From Dama dama (Eukaryota > Chordata > Mammalia > Artiodactyla > Cervidae), in contig NC_083691.1 of NCBI RefSeq assembly GCF_033118175.1, positions 57,812,001 to 57,876,000 on the forward strand: a stretch of 64,000 bases of DNA, read 5' to 3'. The position numbers and the translations under genes are program-made. Shown in pieces: positions 24,936-36,765 of the stretch (positions are counted from its first letter, which is position 1; the number at the start of each line of letters is the position of its first letter). The notes beneath the pieces were generated by a model. That model had not been told where the DNA came from and ran no database searches. It saw only the letters and a program-made list of their open reading frames with translations.

Positions 24936-25406
24936 TGAGCCAGGGTTCTCCAGAGAAATAGAGCTAAGAGTATTTATTTATTTATCCATCTATCCATCCA
25001 TCCATGCATTAGTTACAGGAATTCATGCATGATCTGGCATCTGCAAGCTGGAGAACAAGGAACTGACTGCTATGAGTCCCAGTCTGAGTCCAAAGACCTG
25101 AGAACCAGGGAAGCCCAAGTTCAAAGGCTTTGGCGTAGTCAATAAAGCAAAAATAGATGTTTTCCTGGAACTCTCTTGCTTTTTCAATGATCAAACAAAT
25201 GATGATACTCTCAACTCAAGCAAAAAGAGCAAATTTGTCCTTCTTATGCCTTTTTGTTCTATTCACACCCTCAGTAAATTGGATGATGTCAGCAGGCATT
25301 AGTGAAGGCCATTTGCTTTACCCAGTCTACCTATTCAAAGGCTAATCTCTTCCAGAAACCCCCTCACAGTCCAAAATAATGTTTTACAGCTATCTGGCTT
25401 TACAAT
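24936..25406 (+). repeat. Old mammalian interspersed repeat holding a BovB piece
   Basis: Starts with CAGGGTTCTCCAGAGAAAT and ends with TCTTCCAGAAACCCCCTCAC. A BovB fragment (25120-25203, antisense) splits it. A (TCCA)n run lies at 24985-25005. Family not named. Confidence 0.5.
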
Positions 25407-25612
25407 GGGGCTTCCTTGGTGGCTCAGACAGGACAGAATCTGTCTGCAATGCCGGAGACCCAGGTTCGATCCCTGGATAGGGAAGATCCCCTGGAGAGGG
25501 AATGGCTACCCACTCCAGTATTCTTGCCTGGAGAACCCCAGGGACAGAGGAGCCTGAGGGGCTACAGTCCATGAGGTCACAAAGAATTGGACATGACTGA
25601 GTGACTACTAAC
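25407..25612 (+). mobile_element. Bov-tA SINE
   Basis: GGGGCTTCCTTGGTGGCTCA to GACTGAGTGACTACTA. Confidence 0.88.
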
Positions 25613-25911
25613 AGTGTAACTAACTGGGTATCTGAAGAATTGGGGATTCTGGGATCATTTGGTGAGATTGCCCCAGGCACAGACATTGACGGATAAGGAG
25701 AGGAGGGCAGTGGAAGGAGATGGGGGGATGGAGGTTCTGACAGATATGAGTGAGGGTCCCCCTACTGGGTCATCTGGAATTACTGGGTGGGGGCTGACTT
25801 CATAGCAGGGGACAGTGAGGGGGCTTAGGGGAGTTGGATCAGGACCCCAGCACCCATCCTGCACTTTGCTTCTGCAAGCTGGAGACACTTGGGTTATAGC
25901 ATTTTAATAAT

Positions 25912-26040
25912 GTTTTTTTTTGTATAGAGGACATTCACATATGTTGTTTAATTGTCCAAACAACTCTGAGAAGTATTATGATTTGGGTTTTTCAAATGTG
26001 TATAATGAGCCTCAGGAAGCTTCAGTAGCTCCACTATTTT
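25912..26040 (-). repeat. MIR relic
   Basis: Weak MIR-like text with GCCTCAGGAAGC. The sequence before it (25613-25911) has no recognised feature. Confidence 0.35.
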
Positions 26041-26287
26041 TGCGGCTCCTCACAACAGGAACATAGTCCCCTCAGGCCCCCATATCTACCTCAGGAGAAG
26101 GAATCATTATTTTGCCAATTCACCCCCTAACACACAAGAAAGAAGGCAAAATCTGAAAATACAAAGTAATCATGGGAAAATACTATTAATTATCTGTGTG
26201 TTGGAACTGGTTCCCACTCCAGGCTGAGCTAGGGGGTGCTCTGTGTGACGTCTCCAGCACCTGGAATTGACATAGAGTCCATGATCC

Positions 26288-26397
26288 ACGAATGGCAACC
26301 CTCTCCAGTATTCTTGCCTGGAGAGTTCCAGGGACAGGGGAGCCTGGCGGGCTATAATCCATGGAGTCCCAAAGAGTCAGACATGACTGAGACTAAA
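26288..26397 (+). mobile_element. Bov-tA SINE, 5'-truncated
   Basis: Starts at GAATGGCAACCCTCTCCAGT and keeps the 3' half. Confidence 0.83.
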
Positions 26398-26448
26398 ACC
26401 ATGCTCCATGAACATTTTTGAATTAATAATCAGGTATTGATATGGGAG

Positions 26449-26634
26449 TGGGCTTCCCTGATGGCTCAGCAATAAAGAATCCGCCTGCCAAGGCATGAGA
26501 CTTGGGTTCGATCTTTGGGTCAGGAAGATCCCCTGGAGAGGGAAATGGCAATCCACTCCAGTATTCCTGCCTGGGAAATCCCATGAACAGAGGAACCTGG
26601 TGGGCTACAGTCCATGGGGTCGCAAAGAGTTAGA
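26449..26634 (+). mobile_element. Bov-tA SINE
   Basis: GTGGGCTTCCCTGATGGCTC to GGGTCGCAAAGAGTTAGAAG. Confidence 0.87.
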
Positions 26635-27222
26635 AGATGAAATAAGCCAGGTGGATCTCTGGGGCAGAGTCTTCTAAGAAAAGGGAAGAGTAAAGGGGAG
26701 GCGCATGTGAAATTAATGTATTCTGAATGTGTTTACAGCAAGTTTTACAGGTATCCCCTGCTTTTGGAAAGTCTGCTTGACACCACTCCTTTTTACAAAA
26801 GATTTACAAAAAATATACTGTTTTTGCCAATGGAATCCAAAGAAGATTTTCGCTTTTACAAAAAAAAAAGGAGAAAACCAAAACTAGCATCAGTGGTTGT
26901 TTTGTAGCCAGCCGTTACAGAAGCTGTGGCAGCACCTAAGCACCCCGAGCTCCTTTCTTGGGAACTACATTCAGTCTCTCAGCATCAAGGTACTGTAACT
27001 TTGACTGTATCTATAAGCATCTGTGCTTTATCTCAATTTATCTTGTGCATCTGTTAGCAAGATGTGTCCTAAGGTAATTCCTTCTTCACTTTATACCATT
27101 TAGGCTTAGGAAAAGTTTTCATAGGAACTCTCTACTTCCTCACAGGGGAGAAACCTTTCATCAGTTCCAGGTAAGTGGCCAAGTGCTTTGGGGATTGCAA
27201 AATGCAAAACACTTAGTCCCTT
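26635..27222. other. No feature recognised
   Basis: Non-coding. A short lysine-rich open frame at 26707-26907 is not convincing. Confidence 0.4.
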
Positions 27223-27560
27223 GGCTTCCCTGGCGGCTAGGTGATAAAGAATCTACCTGCCAATGCAGGAGACACAGATTCTGTCCCTGATCTGGCAAGA
27301 TCCCATGTGCTGCAGAGCAACTAAGCCCATGTGCCACAACTATTGAGCCTATACTTTAGAGGCCAAGAGTCTCAAATCCTGAACCCATGTGCCACAACTA
27401 CTGAAGCCTGAGTGTCCTAGAGCCCGTCCTCTGCAACAAAAGAAGCCACCACAATGAGAGGTCTTTGCGCTGCAGCTAAAGAGTAGCCCCTGCTTGCCAC
27501 AACTAGAGAAGAGCCTGTGAGCAATGAAGACCCAGCCTAGTGAAAATAATAAATAAACAA
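27223..27560 (+). mobile_element. CHR-2 SINE, full length
   Basis: Contains the repeated motif CCATGTGCCACAACTA twice and an A/T-rich tail. Confidence 0.85.
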
Positions 27561-27749
27561 TAAAATTATCTATCTATATAACTTAATGAGGGCTGGCATG
27601 GATGGTCCTCAATGTCTTCATGGAAAAAGTTGCCCCAAAGCCTAGATTTGAAAATTGAGTAGGAGTTAGGTGGTGCAGAGGAGCAGAGCAGACGCTCTGA
27701 AGTAGGGTGTAGGGTGGTGAAGGGATAGGGCTCAGATTGTTCCCACCTT

Positions 27750-27980
27750 GTGTGTGTGTGCACGCTCTGTTGCTTCAGTCCTGTCTGACTCTTTGTGACC
27801 CCATGGAATGTAGCCTGCCAGGATCCTCTGTCCATGGGATTCTCCAGGCAAGAATACTGGAGTGGGTTGCCATGCCCTCCTCCAGGGGATCGTCCTGACC
27901 TAGGGATGGAACCTGCATCTCTTAGGTCTCCTGGATGGGCAGGCAGATTCTTTACCACTAGCACCACCTTGGAAGCCCAA
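27750..27980 (-). mobile_element. Bov-tA SINE
   Basis: Antisense; starts after a (TG)n run and ends GCACCACCTTGGAAGCCC. Confidence 0.88.
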
Positions 27981-28635
27981 CCTTCTCATTTAGGATAGGC
28001 TATAAATCTAAACATTATTGGCCAAGCCCAGCAGGAACTAGCCCCTACCTGACTCTCCCTGGTCCCCATGCTCCAGCTTCATGGCCTGTGATAAAAGGAA
28101 TGAAAATGTCCATGACCACATAAGAAACAGTACCAAGGAGAGAGAAGAAGGTGGAGGAGTGACTCCATCATGGCCCATGGAGGGGAGTGCCTGACTCCAG
28201 GACATGGGAGGAAGACCCTTGGAGTGGAGGTGAAGTACCAGAAGCAGCAGTCTGAGTTCACTGGCCACCGAGATCATTCCTCTGCTCTGTCTCCGAGTCA
28301 ACTTTTCTTAGTCATCCAATCTGTGTGGACTTTCCCTGGGGAGAGGATGCAGGCACGGCTGTTCCCTCTATGGATCCACTCCTCATGGTAATGAGGGTCT
28401 TGACATTTTTCCTTATTTATTATAGACAGTACCAGCCACCACCCACCAACATGAAAACGTGCCTGTCTTCCTTGAAGATATGATGCTGGAACTCCTGTGT
28501 TGAGTTCTGGCAAGATGGGTGTGTGTACTCCCCAGGGTGGAGGTGGGGTAGGGTTCATTCCACATGTCAATCAATCATCCAGGTAAGAGGTCCTCAGCTA
28601 GAAACAGGACCACAGTTTGTTGGCTTTCTTTTCTT
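27981..28635. other. No feature recognised
   Basis: Overlapping short open frames on both strands; none recognisable. Confidence 0.4.
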
Positions 28636-28761
28636 TCTTTTTTTAAAAAATTTTGACCACACTGCACAGCATGTGGGATCTTAGTTCTCCGACCAGGGAT
28701 TGAACCCATGCCCCACGCATTGGAAGGCAGAGTCTTAACCTCTGAACAACCAGAAAAGTCC
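28636..28761 (-). mobile_element. CHR SINE
   Basis: CATGTGGGATCTTAGTTCTC and TCTTAACCTCTGAACAACC. Confidence 0.82.
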
Positions 28762-29307
28762 CTGTTGACTTTCAAGTAAGTATAAGAAGACACTTAGAAT
28801 CTCTTGAGAGAAGAGAATGCCTTAGAATCCGTTTGGAGACTAAACACAGGTAACAGGCAACATTTGCTGGATACTTGTCAAGGGTCAGACCCTACATGTA
28901 AATAGTCCAAGTCAGGATTAAACTACAGCTCAATTAATAGGCGAAAAAACTTTCCCTGGAGGGAAAAAACAGCTTTTTCTTAGGAAATCTTTAAAAGACT
29001 TGACCTTCACTCCCGAGAGCATGAATTAAACTAGATATTTTTCTTCTCAAGATTTTTCCCAGAACTGAGAAGAGAATAATAGGATCATCTTCAGGAAAAT
29101 GCTGACCCCTGGTGGACATTTATTGAACTGCTTTTTAAACAACCGCCACAGTATGGACGGTAAACCCAGAGGCAAAACTTCTTTTTAAAGTTGCCAAAAG
29201 CGAGAAGAGGAATCAAGAATTCCTTTTTACTCCTTGTTACCAAATAAACCATTTGTCTCTAAAAAAAAAATAAAATAGAATAAAGTTGACCATCCCTATA
29301 TTTAAGT
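28762..29307. other. No gene; possible MIR near 28858-28920
   Basis: ATTTGCTGGATACTTGTCAA resembles a MIR start; the rest is AT-rich and unassigned. Confidence 0.35.
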
Positions 29308-29605
29308 TTTCTCAGGCTGCTGCTGCTGCTGCTAAGTCACTTCAGTCGTGTCTGACTCTGTGCGACCCCATAGACGGCAGCCCACCAGGCTCCCCCGTCC
29401 CTGGCATTCTCCAGGCAAGAACACTGGAGTGGGTTGCCATTTCCTTCTCCAGCGCATGAAAGTGAAAAGTGAAAGTGAAGTCGCTCAGTCGTGTCCTACT
29501 CTTAGCGACCTCATGGACTGCAGCCTACCAGGCTCCTCTGTCCATGGGATTTTCCAGGCAAGAATACTGGAGCGGGGTGCCATTGCCTTCTCCGTTTCTC
29601 AGGCT
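29308..29605 (-). mobile_element. Bov-A2 SINE with 11-bp duplication
   Basis: TTTCTCAGGCT at 29308-29318 and 29595-29605; dimer with (CTG)n end. Confidence 0.92.
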
Positions 29606-30478
29606 ACGAACCCCAATAGAAATAGAGTATTTCACTGTCTCTCCAAACTTGTCTGACAACTGGGTTTAATATCAAGCATGTTGAGATTTGCCATTATGAC
29701 TTAGGGATTTCACAGTTATATGAAGAAAAAACACAAAATGATTTGGTTTCCCCAAAAATTTCAAAAATTTTGCCTTGATTGAACACCTTCTATTAGAGCA
29801 CAATCTATGTCCCCCCTCCCGCCCCAGAAGTTAAGCTCGAACTGTCTTAGACTGAGAAAATAGAAAAACTTCTTCTACTAAAGGTGAATTCCCCTAAAAT
29901 TGAGTTCCTCTGCTGAGTTTATGATTAACCTCTCTATCCAAAACTTTATTCCCTTTCTTGTCCCATACCTCTTCCCCATCAAGACTGAAGAGTATCAAAG
30001 AAAAGTGGGGGGAGGGGTTGTAACCTAGCAAAAGCCTGAGATCTTCCCAGGACAGAGCCCACCTCCCCACCGCGTTCTCTGCTGGCCACTTCTAATGTAG
30101 AAAAAATTTAGCCTTATACACCTTTCTTGAGTTCCAGAGAAGAAATGTAATCAGAGGAGTGGGAATATGCAGAAACAAAGGAAAATATTCAAGTGAGACA
30201 AAATAATAATAGTTTAGTCATTAAATAAAGTCAAGGACCTTTAGTTTCTCCTCAAGGGCTAGAGATAATATTATGAACCATATTCTTGAGCTATTTTGCA
30301 GACACTGAAACCCCCACCAGGTAGAAGAAGTCAAGTGTATGCTACTCATAAGCACATAGACCCCAGACTGGTTGGAACTAGATGGGTGATGATGTTGACT
30401 CCCAATTACCTTACCAACAACCAATCAGAAGAATGCTGGTGGTCACAAGCTGATCACACACTCAGTAACCCTCTCCCT
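29606..30478. other. No feature recognised
   Basis: AT-rich, no young repeat and no convincing coding sequence. Confidence 0.4.
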
Positions 30479-30708
30479 TGTGTGCGTGAAGTCGCTTCAG
30501 TCATGTCTGACTCTTTGCAACCCCATGGACTATAGCCCGCTAGGTTTCTCTGTCCATGGGATTCTCCAGGCAAGAATACTGAAGTATTCTTGCTGTCCAT
30601 GCCCTCCTCCAGGGGATCTTCCATACCCAGGGTTCGAAACCACGTCTCTTACATCTCCTGCATTGACAGGTGGGCTCTTTACCACTGGCACCACCTGGGA
30701 AGTCCAAC
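30479..30708 (-). mobile_element. Bov-tA SINE
   Basis: TGTGTGCGTGAAGTCGCTTC to CACCACCTGGGAAGTCC, with a short internal insertion near 30585-30600. Confidence 0.87.
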
Positions 30709-31479
30709 CGTCTCTCTCATCCTTTCTTTAATCTGAGTATCACCCACTGGACTCCTTACTGAGTGCACTGAATTTTTCTTCACCACAACTGAATGTCAGT
30801 AGATTTACTTCACTATGTGCAGGTGAACAGAGGACCAAGTTTAGTTCAGTAACACCATCTTCAACCCAAATTAAAATGTGGTCAAAATCGACTGACTTTC
30901 TCTGGAGGCTTTCTCTGAAGTCAAGAACCATTTCCCTTCTTTGCCTTTTAAGCCTCTGCCAGTCGCCAGATACAGGTTACTCGGAAGCAGCAGCAGAGAG
31001 TCTTGGTGTCAGGGTCCTTGAGTCAAGAGCCTTCTGGTCCAGGGGGTCTTGGCACTGGCATACTGATGCCCCAGTTCCACTCCTAGGCCGCCCCCAAGCC
31101 AGTCTCTGGGAGTTGGGACTGGGTATTGGCATTTATTTTTAAGTTCTGCCCATGAACCTAATAGGAACTGCAGATCCAACCCTTTCCTATTTTATGTGAG
31201 AAAATTGAGGCCTAGAGAGGAGAGGTCACTTGAGCAAGTTCACCAGCTAGTTAGTAAAGAAACCCTGACTAGTCTGTGAAAGTCTTAAAGGCTGGAGTCA
31301 TGTGTGTTCAGTGTCGAATTCACAAATTAGCTGTTCTTCGATTCTGTGATCTTATAGTGCAATCAGGCTAGAAGTGACAGGGAAAGACTTTTAGATTACT
31401 TTTTCTCCCACCTAAGTCCCCTACCTCCTAGTCAACCTTGTCCTGCATTTTAATTGTACAAAGCCTCACTTTACTTCTA
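30709..31479. other. No gene; MIR-like part at about 31185-31260
   Basis: GAGAAAATTGAGGCCTAGAG fits MIR. The rest is unassigned. Confidence 0.4.
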
Positions 31480-31984
31480 AAATATTTATTTTCATTTATT
31501 TGGCTCCATCTTAGTTGCAGCATATGGAATCTGATTTCGTTGTGCATACAGGATCTCTCTCTCTCTTTTTTTTAGTTGCAGCATATATGATCTAGTCACT
31601 CTTAAAGGAAATCAACCCTGAATACTCACTGAAAGGACTGATGCTGAAGCTGAAGCTTCAATCCTTTGGCCAGCTAATCTGAAGAGCCAACTCTTTGGAA
31701 AAGATCCTGATGCTGGGAAAGAATGAAGGCAAAGGATGAGTTGCAACAGAGAAGAAGATGGTTGGATGGCATCACTGATTCAATGAATATGAACTTGGGA
31801 AAACTCCGGGAGATGGTGAGGGATAGGGAATCCTGGGGTGCTGCAGTTCATTGGGTCACAAGAGTTGGACATGACTTGGTGACTAAACAGCAACATGTGA
31901 TCTAGTTCCCCAACCAAGGATCAAACCTGGGCCACCTGCATTGGGAGCATGGACTCTTAGCCACTGGACCACCAGGGATGTCCC
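31480..31984 (-). mobile_element. CHR-2 SINE split by BovB
   Basis: Left part 31480-31597, right part 31893-31984 (TCTTAGCCACTGGACCACC). Confidence 0.8.
31598..31892 (+). mobile_element. BovB LINE 3' fragment nested in CHR-2
   Basis: AAAGGACTGATGCTGAAGCT and GGTTGGATGGCATCACTGAT. TGATCTAGT repeats on both sides as a likely target duplication. Confidence 0.85.
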
Positions 31985-32430
31985 AACAAAGCCTAACTTT
32001 CCTTGCAGCCCAGGTCCTGTGTTCTATCCATGAGCCAAAGATGGCCTCTATGTGCTGGTCCCTGGGTGGTGATTTCTTCACAGCAGGCTGAGATCTGTGG
32101 GCTCCAAAGTCTACCACTGCCTAACTGTGTTAAGTATCACCCAAATAAAGAGATTTTGAGCCATTTTAAACCAACCGGCTTTGCATGTCCCGTGAAAGTG
32201 TACCCAACATTTGCTAGCCAGGGATGAGCCCCAGGTCACAAAGTCCCCAAGCTGCTGCGTCCTTTGGAGATTTCTGACCCAGAGATTCCCGCTGCGCTAC
32301 AGAGTGACATCATTTACACACACAGGAGCCCCTTCCCCTAAGTCCTCTTGCTTCCTCCTTCTAAGCAGAGACCCACTTCTGCGTAGCCTTTGGACAGACC
32401 CCTGCTGTGATGTACCTCCCTCCTGAAAAG
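31985..32430. other. No feature recognised
   Basis: Single-copy-looking sequence without gene signals. Confidence 0.4.
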
Positions 32431-32654
32431 CGTGTGTGCTTGGTCAGCCACTCAGTCCTGTTCAACTCTTTGCAACCCCCTGGACGGTAGCCTGCCAGGT
32501 TCCTCTGTCCATGGGATTTCCCAGGCAAGAATACTGGAGTGGACTGCCATTCCCTCCTCCAGGGGATCTTCCCAACTCACAGATGGAACCCTTGTCTCCT
32601 GCATCTCCTGCATTGTCAGGCGAGTTCTTTACCACTGAGCCACCAGGGACGCCC
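32431..32654 (-). mobile_element. Bov-tA SINE
   Basis: GTGTGTGCTTGGTCAGCCAC to GAGCCACCAGGGACGCCC. Confidence 0.87.
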
Positions 32655-32699
32655 AGTAGAGCTGCCACCTTGTGGTCAGATCTTTTCATTGCAAAGCCT

Positions 32700-32780
32700 C
32701 CTTTTGCTTTGCCTTACCATTAGGCTTACCCATGGAGCATGTTGTTCCCTGTTACACAGGAGGAAGAGAGAGCCTCCTAA
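32700..32780 (-). repeat. MIR-like segment, shared with 37085-37160
   Basis: CCCTGTTACACAGGAGGAAG appears in both copies together with CATGGAGCATGT upstream. Confidence 0.5.
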
Positions 32781-32959
32781 CACTGAGTCCTTTCCCTTTT
32801 TCTAGGCTTCTTTCAAAAGTTCCCTGGTCCAAGTCCTCTGTCTGCTCAAGTTTTCTGGCTGATACATTAACCCCTACTGAGATGTCAGTGGCTAGTTTAT
32901 TTATTCATCAAATGTTTATGGAGCACCCAGTATCTCCCAAGCTGAATTCTTGGGATATG

Positions 32960-33162
32960 GACATGTCACTCAGCCATGTCCAACTCTTTGTGACCCCATG
33001 GTCTGTAGCCTGCCAGGCTCCTCCATCCATGGGATTTTCCTGGCAAGAATACTGGAAGGAATACTATTTCCTTCTCCAGGGGATCTTCCCAACCCAAGGA
33101 TCAAACCCCAGTCTCCCACACTGCAGGCAGACTCTCTACCATCTGAGCCACCAAGGAAGCCC
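32960..33162 (-). mobile_element. Bov-tA SINE
   Basis: ATGTCACTCAGCCATGTCCA to GAGCCACCAAGGAAGCCC. Confidence 0.87.
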
Positions 33163-34210
33163 ATTTTGGGATGTATCATGGAACAAAACAGGTGAAAGTT
33201 CTTTGTGTGTGAAGCTGGCATTCTAGCAGCATGAGGATGGCTTAAAGCTTTTCCTCTCTTATTTTTATTTTTTATTATTTTTATTTTTGTAAGCCTCTGG
33301 GTTTGGGGATAGTTTTTTTCTTTTTCCTTTTTCATTTATTTTTATTAGTTGGAGGCTAATTACTTTACAATATTGTAGTGGTTTTTGCCATACATTGACA
33401 TGAATCAGCCATGGATTTACATGTGTTCCCCATCCTGAACGCCGCTCCCACCTCCCTCCCCATCCCATCCCTCTGGATTTTCCCAGTGCACCACCCCTGA
33501 GCACTTTTTTCATGCATCCAACCTGGACTGGCAATCTGTTTCACACTTGATAATATACATGTTTCGATGCTGTTCTCTCAGATCATCCCACCCTTGCCTT
33601 CTCCCATAGAGTCCAAAAGTCTGTTCTATACATCTGTGTCTCTTTTTCTGTCTTGCATACAGGGTTATCATTACCATCTTTCTAAATTCCATATATATGC
33701 GTTAGTATACTGTATCAGTGTTTATCTTTCTGGCTTACTTCACTCTGTATAATGGGCTCCAGTTTCATCCATCTCATTAGAACTGATTCAAATGTATTCT
33801 TTTTAATGGCTGAGTAGTATTCCATTGTGTATATGTACCACAGCTTTCTTATCCATTCATCTGCTGATGGACATCTAGGTTGCTTCCATGTCCTGGCTAT
33901 TATAAACAGTGCTGCAATGAACATCGGGGTACATGTGTCTCTTTCAGATCTGGTTTCCTCAGTGTGTATGCCCAGGAGTGGGATTGCTGGGTCATATGGC
34001 AGTTCTATTTCCAGTTTTTAAAAGAATCTCCACACTATTCTCCATAGTGGCAGTATTAGTTTTCATTCCCACCAACAGTGTAAGAGGGTTCCCTTTTCTC
34101 CACACCCTCTCCAGCATTTATTGCTTGTAGACTTTTGGATAGCAACCATTCTGACTGGCAAGTAATGGTACCTCATTGAGGTTTTGATTCACATTTCTCT
34201 GATAATGAGT

Positions 34211-35567
34211 GATGTTGAGCATCTTTTTTTTTTTTTTTTTTAGAAAAGTCTCTTTTACGTTTTAAATTAAAATTTCACCCTGGTGAGATGATTTGATTTG
34301 GGAACTCCATCCAAAGGCCAGCCCTCCGCTCTGCTGTCTGCGGCCGGGCACACAGTGGGAGAGGCAGGGCGGCCCTGGGGCTGGGGGCCAGCTCGCAAGT
34401 CCTACACGAGCCCTGCACAGCTGGCCAGGGGTGGGGAGTGGCCCCCACACCTTCAGCCACCCAGCACCACCGGGAGTCCCTCCCACAGGGTGGGAAGGCA
34501 GAGGTCCAGGAGGCAGGGAGCAGACACCACGTGACTGCAGAGTCACGCCACCTGGCTCCCAAGCACCTGCCCTGGGACAGGGGTGGAGGAAGGGGTGCTG
34601 GCCCCCTGGGTGGCTTCTCTGGCCCTTCCCCACTGACCTAACACCCCGTCGGCCAGCCCTGTTCTCACATAGTTATTTTTATATATTCGTACATATATTA
34701 TAGTTATATATTAAAAAGAGGAAAACCAAAAAACAAAAAAACTTGCCTGAAGAGAAACTCCTGAAGGACCCCGTGGTTCAGGAAGTTTACTGTCCCCCCA
34801 CCCACAAAAACTCTCATATAAAATCTTCCAGTGCGATCTTCAGGAGACCCCCGCACGCCCAGCTTCCCCCCGCCCCTGGACCGCCCCCCAGCTCCAGCCC
34901 AGCGCCCGGCGGCATCCAGTCTCATCTCTGGCCGTCCATCGCCGCCATGGCTTTCTGCTGCGTGCTCCCCTGCTGTGCTCCGGGGGGCCACGTGGGCTGT
35001 GGGTGGTGGAGGTGGTGGAAGCTGTGGGCCGTGGGGGAGGAGGGTGGGATCCAGGCAGCCTGGTGGCTGGGCGGGGACGAGGCCCAGAAGGGGCTGAAGT
35101 TTGCAGGGGGTGAGCAGGCCACGGCGGTCATGGGGCTATTGCTGCTCTGCAGGCCCTCAGAGGCACGAAGCTTTGAGAACATGGCCAGCGCGTCGGGGAA
35201 GTTGGGCGGTGTGGCAGGTGTGTTGCTGGGGGTACACATCTGCATCTGGTGGTGGTGGTGGCCGTTGGGAATGTTGGTTTCTTGGAAAAACGTGCTCAGG
35301 GCGGTCTCAAACTGCCAGTGGGCCGCCTGCAGCAGCTGCTTCGCCTGGTCGGCCGCGCAGCCCGCTGCCAGCACGAACTGGTTGATCATGACCTGGTGCC
35401 GCAGCTCATCCATGTTCACCGACATGGCTCCGGCCGGCGCGCACTCCCGGGCTCGGCGGCCGCGGGAGGCCGGCTGCCCTCCGCTCGCGCTCGCCGCCGC
35501 CGCCCGCGGCCTCCGGACCCTCGGCCGCCGCGCCGCCCGCCTGGCGAGTCGATGTTGAGCATCTTTT
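34211..35567 (-). mobile_element. Retroposed UBALD2 mRNA with 17-bp target-site duplication
   Basis: The repeat GATGTTGAGCATCTTTT occurs at 34211-34227 and again at 35551-35567, bracketing the retrocopy. The T-run at 34224-34241 is the poly(A) tail on the minus strand. The interrupted host sequence is an antisense L1 whose two halves rejoin perfectly when the insert and one duplication are removed. I see no canonical AATAAA near the tail, only AT-rich sequence. Confidence 0.92.
34922..35425 (-). CDS. UBALD2: UBALD2-like processed retrogene, intact 167-aa ORF
   Basis: A single uninterrupted ORF encodes a protein of the UBALD (FAM100) family, which has an N-terminal UBA-like domain. Residues about 5-50 (from DELRHQVMINQF through ETALSTFFQE) form the UBA-like helices. 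Then come a short His run (NGHHHHQMQM), the conserved CTPSNTPATPPNFPDALAMF segment, and a Pro/Ser-rich tail ending AMAAMDGQR. It matches human UBALD2 (164 aa as I recall it) almost throughout; the parent gene has introns and this copy has none. About 125 nt of GC-rich 5'UTR and 690 nt of 3'UTR are retained. A poly(A) tract and target-site duplication flank it, so it arose by L1-mediated retroposition. Whether it is expressed cannot be judged here; no stop or frameshift suggests youth or constraint. Confidence 0.88.
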   Translation of the reverse strand: MSVNMDELRHQVMINQFVLAAGCAADQAKQLLQAAHWQFETALSTFFQETNIPNGHHHHQMQMCTPSNTPATPPNFPDALAMFSKLRASEGLQSSNSPMTAVACSPPANFSPFWASSPPSHQAAWIPPSSPTAHSFHHLHHPQPTWPPGAQQGSTQQKAMAAMDGQR

Positions 35568-36499
35568 CATGTGTTTGTTAGCCATCTGTATGTCTTCTTT
35601 TCAAAGAGGACAAAAATAGATGGAGAAATATACAGTGTTCATGGATTGGAAGAATCAATATTGTGAAAATGAGTATATGACCCAAAGGAATCTATAGATT
35701 CAATGCAATCCCTATCAAGCTACCAACGGTATTCTTCACAGAACTAGAACAAATAATTTCACAATTTGTATAGAAATACAAAAACCTCGAATAGCCAAAG
35801 CAAACTTGAGAAATAAGAATGGAACTGGAGGAATCAACCTGCCTGACTTCAGGCTCTACTACAAAGCCACAGTCATCAAGACAGTATGGTACTGGCACAA
35901 AGACAGAAATATAGATCAATGCAACAAAATAGAAAGCCCAGAGATAAATCCATGTACCTATGAACGCCTTATCTTTGACAAAGGAGGCAAGAATATACAA
36001 TGGAAAAAAGACAAATTCTTTAACAAGTGGTGCTGGGAAAACTGGTCAACCACTTGTAAAAGAATGAAACTGGAACACTTTCTAACACCATACACAAAAA
36101 TAAACTCAAAATGGATTAAAGATCTAAATGTAAGACCAGAAACTATAAAACTTCTAGAAGAGAACATAGGCAAAACACTCTCCAACATAAATCACAGCAA
36201 GATCCTCTATGACCCAGCTCCCAGAATATTGGAAATAAAAGCAAAAATAAACAAATGGGACCTAATTAAACTTAAAAGCTTTTGCACAACAAAAGAATCT
36301 ATAAGCAAGGTGAAAAGACAGCCTTCAGAAGGGAGAAAATAATAGCAAATGAAGAAACAGACAAAGGATTAATCTCAAAAATATACAAGCAACTCCTACA
36401 GCTCAATTCCAGAAAAATAAAAGACCCAATCAAAAAATGGGCCAAAGATCTAAACAGACATTTCTCCAAAGAAGCTTTTCCTATCTTAAGAACACTTCA

Positions 36500-36661
36500 G
36501 GGACTTCCCTGGTGGTCCAGTGGCTAAGACGCCACACTTCCAATGCAGGGGACCAGGGTTTGATCCCTGTCCAGGGAACCAGATCCCACATGCTGCAATT
36601 AAAGATTCAGCATGCCATAATTAAGACTGAGTATAATCAAACAAATGACTTAAAAAAAAAA
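36500..36661 (+). mobile_element. CHR SINE
   Basis: GGGACTTCCCTGGTGGTCCA with an A-tail at 36651-36661; lies just past the L1 duplication. Confidence 0.87.
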
Positions 36662-36765
36662 ACTATGTTATTTGTATAAGCATATTAAAAAAAAAAAAAA
36701 AACACCTTGTTGTTCAAAGTGTGGTCCATAGTATAGCAGCCACAGTCTCATTTGGAAGCTGCTGG

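Larger units (their letters stand above)
33245..36488 (-). mobile_element. Twin-primed L1 insertion (5' inverted), host of the retrogene
   Basis: From about 33330 to 34210 and 35551 to 35602 the sequence is antisense ruminant L1 (3'UTR and ORF2 end). From about 35606 to 36473 it is sense L1 ORF2, ending at CTCCAAAGAAG; the antisense part begins at AAAAGAAGACATAC. The two parts are therefore adjacent in the L1 consensus but inverted. A 17-bp duplication flanks the unit: AAGCTTTTCCTCTCTTA (33245-33261) and AAGCTTTTCCTATCTTA (36472-36488), with one mismatch. Open frame 35806-36342 is only an ORF2 fragment. Confidence 0.85.

Noticed and set aside
34743..35558. 271-codon plus-strand frame
   Set aside because: Antisense shadow of the UBALD2 retrogene.
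35806..36342. 178-codon plus-strand frame
   Set aside because: L1 ORF2 fragment from the inverted half of a twin-primed insertion.
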